This document shows positions 57,089 through 64,000 of a DNA stretch of 64,000 nucleotides, in pieces. Below the pieces are notes generated by a model. It worked only from the letters and a program-made list of their open reading frames with translations, did not search any database and was not told where the DNA came from. The position numbers were made by a program, and so were the translations under genes. Position 1 is the stretch's first letter, and every line of letters begins with the position of its first letter. The stretch covers positions 124,001 through 188,000 of the forward strand of contig BMSW01000012.1 of the NCBI GenBank assembly GCA_014649355.1, written 5' to 3'. The DNA is from Streptomyces althioticus (GTDB lineage Bacteria > Actinomycetota > Actinomycetes > Streptomycetales > Streptomycetaceae).

Positions 57089-60000
57089 GTGACAGGCTGG
57101 CAGTTCTGGGTCGACCGAGGCGGCACCTTCACCGACATCGTCGCGCGTCGCCCCGACGGCCGGCTGCTCACCCGCAAGGTCCTCTCCGACCACCCCGGCC
57201 CGGACCGCTCCGGCCCGCCCGGCGCCGACGCGGCCGTCACCGGCGTCCGCGCGCTGCTGGACGGCTCCGACGACCCCGTCGACGTCGTCCGCATGGGCAC
57301 CACCGTCGCCACCAACGCCCTCCTCGAACGCAAGGGCGAGCGCACCCTGCTGGTCGTCACCCGGGGCTTCCGCGACGCCCTGCGGATCGCCTACCAGAAC
57401 CGCCCGTACATCTTCGCGCGCCGCATCGACCTGCCCTTACCGCTGCACGAGCGGGTCGTCGAGGTGGACGAACGCGTCGCCGCCGACGGCACCGTGCTGC
57501 GCGCCCCCGACCTCGACGCCCTCGAAGGCCCGCTGCGGCAGGCGTACGACGACGGGATCCGGGCCGTCGCCGTGGTCTGCCTGCACAGCGACCGCCACCC
57601 CGCCCACGAACAGGCCGTCGGGGAACTCGCCGCCCGTACCGGCTTCCCGCAGATCTCCCTCTCCAGCGAGACCAGTCCGCTGATGAAGCTGGTGCCGCGC
57701 GGGGACACCGCCGTCGTCGACGCCTATCTCTCACCCGTGCTGCGCCGCTACGTGCGCCAGGTCGCCGACGCGCTCGAAGGCGTACGGCTGATGTTCATGC
57801 AGTCCAACGGCGGGCTGACCGAGGCCCGGCAGTTCCGCGGCAAGGACGCCGTCCTGTCCGGACCGGCCGGCGGGATCGTCGGCATGGCCCGCATGTCGCA
57901 GCTCGCCGGCTTCGACCGGGTCATCGGGTTCGACATGGGCGGCACCTCCACCGACGTCTCCCACTTCGCCGGCGAGTACGAGCGCGTCTTCACCACGCAG
58001 ATCGCCGGGGTGCGGCTGCGCGCCCCGATGCTCGACATCCACACCGTCGCCGCCGGAGGCGGCTCGGTCCTCCACTTCGACGGCTCCCGCTACCGCGTCG
58101 GACCCGACTCGGCGGGCGCCGACCCCGGCCCCGCCTGCTACCGGCGCGGCGGCCCGCTCGCCGTCACCGACGCCAACGTCATGCTGGGCCGCATCCAGCC
58201 CGCCCACTTCCCGGCCGTGTTCGGCCCGGGCGGCGACCAGCCGCTCGACGCGGACGTGGTCCGCGCGCGCTTCACCGCGCTCGCCCGCGAGATCCACGAG
58301 AGCACCGGCGACGACCGCACCCCCGAACAGGTCGCCGAGGGCTATCTCCAGATCGCCGTCGCGAACATCGCGGCCGCGGTCAAGCGCATCTCCGTGCAGA
58401 AGGGCCACGACATCACGCGGTACGCCCTCACCACCTTCGGCGGGGCGGGCGGCCAGCACGCGTGCATGGTCGCGGACTCCCTCGGCATCCGCACCGTCCT
58501 CGTACCGCCCATGGCGGGCGTGCTGTCCGCCCTCGGCATCGGCCTCGCCCACACCACCGCCATGCGCGAACGCTCCGTGGAGGCACCGCTGGAGCCCGCC
58601 GCCATGCCCCGCGTCCAGGCGATCGCCGACGAGCTGGAGGAGACCGCCCGCGCCGAACTCCTCGCCGAGGACGCCCCCGAGGAGCGCATCGCCGTCACCC
58701 GCCGGGCGCAGCTGCGCTACGACGGCACCGACACCACCCTCACCGTCGGGCTCACCGACCCGGACACCATGCGGCGCGCCTTCGAGGACCGGCACCGCGC
58801 CACCTACTCCTTCACCCTCGACCGCCCGGTCGTCGTCGAGGCCCTGTCCGTCGAGGCCACCGGCACCACCGAACCCCCCGACCTCTCCGCCCTCGCCACC
58901 TGGTCGGGACGGCCGGCCAGTCCCGTCACCGTCCGCCTCCACACCGGGGGCGCCTGGCGGGACGTCCCCCTCCACCGCCGCGAGGACCTTCCTCCCGGGG
59001 AGACCGTCACCGGCCCCGCGATCATCGCCGAGGACGGCTCCACGACCGTCGTCGACGACGGCTGGCGGGCCGCGACCACCGACGACGGACACCTCGTCAT
59101 GGACCGCGTGGCCGTCCCGCAGGGGTCCGAGGTGGACACGGAGGTCGACCCGGTCCTGCTGGAGATCTTCAACAACCTCTTCATGTCCATCGCCGAACAG
59201 ATGGGCGCGCGCCTGGAGTCCACCGCCCAGTCCGTCAACATCAAGGAACGGCTGGACTTCTCCTGCGCCCTCTTCGACCCGGACGGGAACCTGGTGGCCA
59301 ACGCCCCGCACATCCCCGTCCACCTCGGCTCGATGGGCACCAGCGTCAAGGAGGTCATCCGGCGGCGCGGCGCCTCCATGCGCCCCGGCGACACCTACGC
59401 CGTCAACGACCCGTACCACGGTGGCACCCACCTGCCCGACGTCACCGTCATCACCCCCGTCTTCGGCACGCCCGAGGACGGCACGGAACCCGAGGTCCTC
59501 TTCCACGTCGCCTCCCGCGGACACCACGCCGAGATCGGCGGCATCGCCCCCGGCTCCATGCCCGCGAACAGCCGCACCATCGACGAGGAGGGCGTCCTCT
59601 TCGACAACTGGCTGCTCACCGAGAACGGCCGGTTCCGCGAGGTTGAGACCCACCGACTCCTCACCGAGGCCCGCCACCCCTCCCGCAACCCGGCCACCAA
59701 CCTCGCCGACCTGCGCGCCCAGATCGCCGCCAACCACAAGGGCGTCGAAGAGGTCGGCCGCATGATCGACACCTACGGCCTCGACGTCGTCCAGGCCTAC
59801 ATGCGGCACGTCCAGGACAACGCGGAGGAAGCCGTGCGCCGCGTCGTCGACGCGCTCGACGACGGCGCGTACGCCTACGAGACCGACTCCGGCGCCGTCA
59901 TCCGCGTCAAGGTGCGCGTGGACCGCGCCGCACGCTCCGCGACGATCGACTTCACCGGCACCTCGCCGCAGCTCGCCACCAATTTCAACGCGCCCTTCTC

Positions 60001-60733
60001 CGTCGTCAACGCGGCCGTCCTGTACGTCTTCCGCACCCTGGTCGACGACGACATCCCGCTCAACGACGGCTGCCTGCGCCCGCTGCGCATCGTCGTCCCG
60101 CCCGGCTCCCTGCTCGCGCCCGAGCCCCCGGCCGCCGTCGTCGCGGGCAACGTGGAGACCTCACAGGCCGTCACCGGCGCCCTCTACGCGGCGCTCGGCG
60201 TCCAGGCCGAGGGGTCCGGCACCATGAACAACGTGACCTTCGGCAACGCCCGCCACCAGTACTACGAGACGGTGGCGTCGGGTTCCGGCGCCGGGGAGGG
60301 CTACGACGGCGCACCCGTCGTCCAGACCCACATGACCAACTCCCGGCTCACCGACCCGGAGATCCTGGAGTGGCGGCTGCCGGTCCGGCTCGACGAGTTC
60401 GCCGTGCGCCGGGGCAGCGGCGGCGCCGGACGGTGGCGCGGCGGCGACGGAGCCGTGCGCCGCATCCGCTTCCTGGAGCCCACGACCGTCTCCACGCTGT
60501 CCCAGCACCGCAGGGTGCCGCCCTACGGCATGGCGGGCGGACACCCCGGAGCGACGGGCGCCAACCGGATCGAGCGGGCCGACGGCACCGTCACCCCGCT
60601 CGCCGGCAGCGACTCGGCGGACGTCGGCCCCGGCGACGTCCTCGTCATCGAAACCCCCGGCGGCGGGGGATACGGCCCGCCGCCCGACCACGATCGAGCA
60701 GGAGAAGAGACCGATGATCTTCGGGCGTTCTGA
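57089..60733 (+). CDS. Full-length 5-oxoprolinase/hydantoinase (HyuA-HyuB fusion, OPLAH-like)
   Basis: 1214 residues from GTG 57089. The HyuA half (~1-690) has an N-terminal ASKHA-type nucleotide-binding part (FWVDRGGTFTDIVARRPDGRLLTRKVLSDHP, RMGTTVATNALLERKGERTLLVVTRGFRDALRIAYQNRPYIF, MFMQSNGGLTEARQFRGKDAVLSGPAGGIVGMA, VIGFDMGGTSTDVS). The HyuB half (~690-1210) has NIKERLDFSCALFDPDGNLVANAPHIPVHLGSMGTSV, YAVNDPYHGGTHLPDVTVITPVF and RGHHAEIGGIAPGSMP. The fusion matches eukaryote-type ATP-dependent 5-oxoprolinase (~1290 residues), opening 5-oxo-L-proline to glutamate. It lies inside the conservon and overlaps cvnD by 20 bp. Confidence 0.9.
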   Translation: MTGWQFWVDRGGTFTDIVARRPDGRLLTRKVLSDHPGPDRSGPPGADAAVTGVRALLDGSDDPVDVVRMGTTVATNALLERKGERTLLVVTRGFRDALRIAYQNRPYIFARRIDLPLPLHERVVEVDERVAADGTVLRAPDLDALEGPLRQAYDDGIRAVAVVCLHSDRHPAHEQAVGELAARTGFPQISLSSETSPLMKLVPRGDTAVVDAYLSPVLRRYVRQVADALEGVRLMFMQSNGGLTEARQFRGKDAVLSGPAGGIVGMARMSQLAGFDRVIGFDMGGTSTDVSHFAGEYERVFTTQIAGVRLRAPMLDIHTVAAGGGSVLHFDGSRYRVGPDSAGADPGPACYRRGGPLAVTDANVMLGRIQPAHFPAVFGPGGDQPLDADVVRARFTALAREIHESTGDDRTPEQVAEGYLQIAVANIAAAVKRISVQKGHDITRYALTTFGGAGGQHACMVADSLGIRTVLVPPMAGVLSALGIGLAHTTAMRERSVEAPLEPAAMPRVQAIADELEETARAELLAEDAPEERIAVTRRAQLRYDGTDTTLTVGLTDPDTMRRAFEDRHRATYSFTLDRPVVVEALSVEATGTTEPPDLSALATWSGRPASPVTVRLHTGGAWRDVPLHRREDLPPGETVTGPAIIAEDGSTTVVDDGWRAATTDDGHLVMDRVAVPQGSEVDTEVDPVLLEIFNNLFMSIAEQMGARLESTAQSVNIKERLDFSCALFDPDGNLVANAPHIPVHLGSMGTSVKEVIRRRGASMRPGDTYAVNDPYHGGTHLPDVTVITPVFGTPEDGTEPEVLFHVASRGHHAEIGGIAPGSMPANSRTIDEEGVLFDNWLLTENGRFREVETHRLLTEARHPSRNPATNLADLRAQIAANHKGVEEVGRMIDTYGLDVVQAYMRHVQDNAEEAVRRVVDALDDGAYAYETDSGAVIRVKVRVDRAARSATIDFTGTSPQLATNFNAPFSVVNAAVLYVFRTLVDDDIPLNDGCLRPLRIVVPPGSLLAPEPPAAVVAGNVETSQAVTGALYAALGVQAEGSGTMNNVTFGNARHQYYETVASGSGAGEGYDGAPVVQTHMTNSRLTDPEILEWRLPVRLDEFAVRRGSGGAGRWRGGDGAVRRIRFLEPTTVSTLSQHRRVPPYGMAGGHPGATGANRIERADGTVTPLAGSDSADVGPGDVLVIETPGGGGYGPPPDHDRAGEETDDLRAF

Positions 60734-61319
60734 GCGCGGCAAGCCCCCGGTCGAGCCGGTCACGCTCAAGATCCTGGTGGCCGGCGGCTTCGGCGTGGGC
60801 AAGACCACGCTCGTCGGCGCGGTCAGCGAGATCAGGCCGCTGCGCACCGAGGAACTCCTCACGGAGGCCGGGCGGCCCGTCGACGACACCAGCGGCGTGG
60901 AGGCGAAGAGCACCACCACCGTCGCCATGGACTTCGGGCGCATCACCCTGCGCGAGGACCTGGTGCTGTACCTGTTCGGCACGCCCGGGCAGGAGCGTTT
61001 CTGGTTCATGTGGGACGAACTGTCCGAGGGCGCGCTCGGCGCGGTGGTCCTCGCCGACACCCGGCGCCTGGAGGACTGCTTCGCCGCCGTCGACTACTTC
61101 GAGCGGCGCGCCATACCCTTCGTGGTCGGCGTCAACTGCTTCGAGGGCTCGGCCCGTTACCCGGAGGACGCGGTACGCAGGGCCCTCGACCTCGACGACG
61201 ACGTACCGCTGGTGCTGACCGACGCGCGTGACCGCGAGTCGGTCAAGGAGGTCCTGGTCGGCGTCGTCCAGCACGCCATGACCCAGGCGGCGCGACGGCG
61301 CAGCGCGGTCACCACCTGA
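60714..61319 (+). CDS. cvnD: Conservon protein CvnD, Ras-like (MglA-type) GTPase
   Basis: 201 residues: LKILVAGGFGVGKTTLVGAVSEI (P-loop G1), a switch region, VAMDFGRITL, LYLFGTPGQERFWFMW (G3-like with TPGQ) and VGVNCF at the position of G4 (NKxD degenerate), typical of CvnD. It is the switch of the conservon, regulated by CvnB. Its ATG at 60714 lies inside the end of the oxoprolinase gene (20-bp overlap), and AGGAGAAGAG upstream supports the start. The preceding gene therefore appears to be co-transcribed with it. Confidence 0.93.
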   Translation: MIFGRSERGKPPVEPVTLKILVAGGFGVGKTTLVGAVSEIRPLRTEELLTEAGRPVDDTSGVEAKSTTTVAMDFGRITLREDLVLYLFGTPGQERFWFMWDELSEGALGAVVLADTRRLEDCFAAVDYFERRAIPFVVGVNCFEGSARYPEDAVRRALDLDDDVPLVLTDARDRESVKEVLVGVVQHAMTQAARRRSAVTT

Positions 61320-61340
61320 CCCGGCCGCGCGGACGCGGCC

Positions 61341-61364
61341 CGTGCTCCCGCCGACAGGAGCACG
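61341..61364. terminator. Terminator hairpin between cvnD and glpK
   Basis: CGTGCTCC (61341-61348) and GGAGCACG (61357-61364) form a perfect stem with 8-nt loop, and GGCCGCG/CGCGGCC (61323-61340) forms a second one just before it. It lies between convergent cvnD and glpK. Confidence 0.75.
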
Positions 61365-61403
61365 AGCCGCCGCACGACGGACGGGTCACCCCGCGCGCAC
61401 GGC

Positions 61404-62915
61404 TCAGTCCTCGCCCTCCTCGACCCAGCCGAGGCTCTTCTCCACCGCCTTGCGCCAGTTGCGGTACTCACGGTCCCGCACGGACGACGACATGCCGGGC
61501 GTCCACTCGGCGTCCTTCCGCCAGTGCGACTTCAGCTCGTCCAGGCCGTTCCACACGCCCGTGGCCAGTCCCGCCGCGTAGGCGGCGCCCAGGCAGGTCG
61601 TCTCCGACACCCTGGGCCTGATCACCGGCACGTCGAGCACGTCCGCCTGGTGCTGCATCAGCAGGCCGTTCTTCGTCATGCCGCCGTCGACCTTCAGCGT
61701 GGTGATGCGCACCCCGGAATCCTGGTACATGGCGTCGACGACCTCACGCGTCTGCCAGCTCGTCGCCTCCAGCACCGCCCGCGCCAGGTGCGCCTTGGTG
61801 ACGTAACGGGTCAGGCCCGTGACGACACCGCGCGCGTCGGAGCGCCAGTACGGGGCGAAGAGGCCGGAGAACGCGGGCACGATGTACGCCCCGCCGTTGT
61901 CCTCCACGCTCGCGGCGAGCGGCTCTATCTCGTCCGCGGTGCGGATGATGCCGAGCTGGTCGCGGAACCACTGCACCAGCGCGCCCGTGAGGGCGATCGA
62001 CCCCTCCAGGCAGTAGACGGGCGCCTCGTCGCCGATCTTGTAGCCCATGGTGGTGAGCAGCCCGTGCTTCGACGGGACCGGCCGGTCACCGGTGTTGAGC
62101 AGCAGGAAACTCCCGGTGCCGTAGGTGTTCTTGGCGGTGCCGACGTCGTAGCAGGCCTGTCCGAAGACCGCCGCCTGCTGGTCGCCCAGCGCGGAGGCGA
62201 CGGGGACCCCGGAGAGCTGGCCCACGGCGGTGCCGTAGACCTCGGCGGAGGACCTGACCTCCGGGAGCACCGCCTCCGGGACGTTCATCGCGGCGAGGAC
62301 GGTCGGGTCCCACTGGAGGGTCTCCAGGTTCATCAGCATCGTCCGTCCGGCGTTGGTCACGTCGGTGACGTGCCGTCCGCCGTCGGTGCCGCCGGTGAGG
62401 TTCCAGATCAGCCAGGAGTCGATGGTGCCGAAGGCTATCTCGCCGTTCTCCGCGCGGGCCCGCAGCCCGGGCACGTTGTCCAGCAGCCAGGCCACCTTGG
62501 GCCCGGAGAAGTAGCTGGCCAGCGGCAGACCCGTGCGGTCGCGGAACCGGTCCTGCCCGTCGGAGCCGCCGAGCTGCGCGCACAGCCCGGCGGTCCTGGT
62601 GTCCTGCCACACGACGGCGTTGTGCACGGGCTTGCCCGTGGACCGGTCCCACAGGACCGTCGTCTCACGCTGGTTGGTGATGCCCAGCGCGCTGAGCTGG
62701 TCGGCGCGCAGGCCCGCCTTGGCGAGCGCGCCGGCCACCACCGCCTGCACCTTCGACCAGATCTCGGTCGCGTCGTGCTCCACCCAGCCCGGCTTCGGGA
62801 AGATCTGGCGGTGCTCGCGCTGGTCGACGGCGACGATCGCGCCGTGCTGGTCGAAGACGATGCAACGGCTGGAGGTGGTGCCCTGGTCGATCGCGGCGAC
62901 GAACTTGTCCGTCAT
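61404..62915 (-). CDS. glpK: Glycerol kinase
   Basis: 503 residues of the FGGY family: FVAAIDQGTTSSRCIVFDQHGAIVAVDQREHRQIFPKPGWVEHDATEIW, ALGITNQRETTVLWDRSTGKPVHNAVVWQDTRT, SALGDQQAAVFGQACYDVGTAKNTYGTGSFLLLNTG and LKVDGGMTKNGLLMQHQADVLDVPVIRPRVSETTCLGAAYAAGLATG. These are complete GlpK signatures, including glycerol-binding Asp (GDQQ). It phosphorylates glycerol to glycerol-3-phosphate. It lies 27 bp downstream of glpF in one transcript. Confidence 0.96.
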   Translation of the reverse strand: MTDKFVAAIDQGTTSSRCIVFDQHGAIVAVDQREHRQIFPKPGWVEHDATEIWSKVQAVVAGALAKAGLRADQLSALGITNQRETTVLWDRSTGKPVHNAVVWQDTRTAGLCAQLGGSDGQDRFRDRTGLPLASYFSGPKVAWLLDNVPGLRARAENGEIAFGTIDSWLIWNLTGGTDGGRHVTDVTNAGRTMLMNLETLQWDPTVLAAMNVPEAVLPEVRSSAEVYGTAVGQLSGVPVASALGDQQAAVFGQACYDVGTAKNTYGTGSFLLLNTGDRPVPSKHGLLTTMGYKIGDEAPVYCLEGSIALTGALVQWFRDQLGIIRTADEIEPLAASVEDNGGAYIVPAFSGLFAPYWRSDARGVVTGLTRYVTKAHLARAVLEATSWQTREVVDAMYQDSGVRITTLKVDGGMTKNGLLMQHQADVLDVPVIRPRVSETTCLGAAYAAGLATGVWNGLDELKSHWRKDAEWTPGMSSSVRDREYRNWRKAVEKSLGWVEEGED

Positions 62916-62942
62916 GACGTCCCCTTCGTCGGGCTTGCGGAG

Positions 62943-63668
62943 TCAGAAGGCTGCGTTGAACACGAGCCCGGACAGTGCCCCGCCGATGAGCGGTCCCACG
63001 ACGGGGACCCAGGCGTACCCCCAGTCCGAGGTGCCCTTGCGGGGGATCGGGAGCAGCGCGTGCACGATGCGCGGGCCGAGGTCACGGGCCGGGTTGATGG
63101 CGTATCCGGTGGGGCCGCCGAGCGACAGGCCGATGCCGACGACCAGGAACGACACGATGAGGATCGCGGTTCCCGACTCGCCGAGCCCCTCGGTGAGCCC
63201 GAACGCCAGGACCGGCAGGACCAGGCCCATGGTCGCGATGATCTCGGTGACGAGGTTGGCGACCGGGCGGCGGATCGCCGGGGTGGTGGAGAAGATGCCG
63301 AGCGTCGGCTGGGAGATGTCCTCCTCGGCGTTGGCCTCGAACTGCGCGTAGTACACCAGCCAGCACAGCAGGGCGCCCAGCATCGCGCCGACCATCTGCC
63401 CGGCCACGTAGATGTGGACCGTGTCCCACTCGCCGGTGTCGACGGCGATCCCGAGGGTGACCGCCGGGTTGAGGTGCCCGCCGGACAGCGGGGCCGCGGT
63501 GTACGCCCCGGCCATCACGCCGAAGCCCCAGCCGAAGGCGATGACCACCCAGCCGGCGTCCTTGGCCTTCGAGTAGTTGAGGACGACGGCGGCGACCACG
63601 CCGGCGCCGAAGAGGATGAGGATGGCGGTGCCGATGACCTCGCCGACGAATATGTCTCCGTTGCTCAT
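62943..63668 (-). CDS. glpF: Glycerol uptake facilitator (aquaglyceroporin)
   Basis: 241 residues of the MIP family with two NPA boxes, GGHLNPAVTLGIAVD and GYAINPARDLGPR, and six membrane helices. The Asp after the second NPA (NPARD) is typical of glycerol-conducting members. It lets glycerol enter for trapping by GlpK. ATG 63668 has CAGGAGC upstream. In Streptomyces the glycerol operon is controlled by GylR, which is not in this window. Confidence 0.94.
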   Translation of the reverse strand: MSNGDIFVGEVIGTAILILFGAGVVAAVVLNYSKAKDAGWVVIAFGWGFGVMAGAYTAAPLSGGHLNPAVTLGIAVDTGEWDTVHIYVAGQMVGAMLGALLCWLVYYAQFEANAEEDISQPTLGIFSTTPAIRRPVANLVTEIIATMGLVLPVLAFGLTEGLGESGTAILIVSFLVVGIGLSLGGPTGYAINPARDLGPRIVHALLPIPRKGTSDWGYAWVPVVGPLIGGALSGLVFNAAF

Positions 63669-64000
63669 GGCGGCTCCTGGGCCGGGGCCCAGGACGGTCG
63701 GCCCCGGACCTCACGTGCAGGGTGCGTTTCCCGTGGCGACGTCAGCCGAAGGCAGGGAGGATCCGCGCCCCGCCCGGCGTCCGTGACGAGCGTGCCGTCG
63801 CAGCCGCATCGCCCGTGGGGGAGTCCTGGCGTCGGTAAACGCCTGCTGTGGCGCGCCGAAATGCGCCGAGATGTACGGCGATGTCGACTGACACCGGAAG
63901 TGTTCACCTGTGGTCAGGAAGCGTCAAGGTCGGCGACAGAACGGGCCGGGGCGCCTGCTTCCGTGCCGCGGCCCTCGTCTGATAGATGCAGGGGACATGA
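63669..64000 (-). promoter_or_regulatory. Upstream region of glpFK with candidate promoter; right edge of window
   Basis: No gene is supported in these 332 bases. On the reverse strand TTGACG (63927-63922), 17 bp, AACACT (63904-63899) is a plausible promoter, giving a ~225-nt leader to glpF. An ATG at 63997 with AGGGGA before it could be the first codon of a forward gene lying beyond the window; four bases do not allow identification. Confidence 0.4.

Overview
The window is about 64 kb of very GC-rich (>70%) DNA with strong G/C bias at third codon positions, GTG/TTG starts, leaderless-type promoters, Tat/Sec-secreted polysaccharide hydrolases, a conservon and an FMN-riboswitch rib operon containing a PnuC-like ribM. 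All of this points to the chromosome of a Streptomyces. The blocks ribE-ribM-ribBA-ribH-hisE-hisG and ppm-fxsA-rbpA follow, from memory, the order seen in S. coelicolor, so most of the window is core or near-core chromosome rather than a recent island. No tRNA, rRNA, CRISPR array, prophage or insertion sequence was recognised.

Layout. 0-6.3 kb: the 3' end of a GH6 cellulase, an NCS2 uracil/xanthine permease, a hot-dog thioesterase, an MFS exporter divergent from a ROK regulator, and an NAD(P)-binding oxidoreductase preceded by a chitinase-type promoter with a DasR-like site. 6.7-11.7 kb: FMN riboswitch, riboflavin synthesis and uptake, then hisE/hisG. 11.7-17.4 kb: a PH-domain membrane protein, two coupled CNNM/CorC-type proteins, an EccA-like AAA ATPase and a uridine-kinase-like protein. 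17.5-24.3 kb: a Tat-secreted C39-like protein, a small membrane protein, a TetR regulator, a GH18 chitinase, an acyl-CoA dehydrogenase, two small conserved proteins and an Lrp/AsnC regulator. 25-33.9 kb: amidohydrolase, polyprenol-phosphate mannosyltransferase, FxsA, the RNA polymerase-binding protein RbpA with a clear SigR-type promoter, an MFS protein, a GDPD phosphodiesterase, and a divergent YczE/MocR pair.

33.9-44.1 kb: a cluster of 78-bp intergenic repeats, a degenerate FtsK-like ATPase with a tiny membrane partner, ankyrin and HEAT-repeat proteins, and a six-gene unit (FCD-GntR, MFS, DUF1445 D-glutamate cyclase-like, pxpA, pxpB, pxpC) that makes biochemical sense as D-glutamate/5-oxoproline use.

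44.1-51.4 kb: the most interesting locus. It is a tightly coupled operon of a kleisin-like protein, a 49-codon Arg-rich small ORF, a winged-helix (KITE/MukE-like) protein and a 1541-residue SMC-like ATPase. It resembles Wadjet/Mks condensins but has no JetD/MksG nuclease. 51.4-64 kb: an IclR regulator, a membrane protein, a conservon (histidine-kinase-like, roadblock, DUF742, Ras-like GTPase) in which a full-length 5-oxoprolinase/hydantoinase gene sits between the third and fourth members, then glpK and glpF with a candidate promoter.
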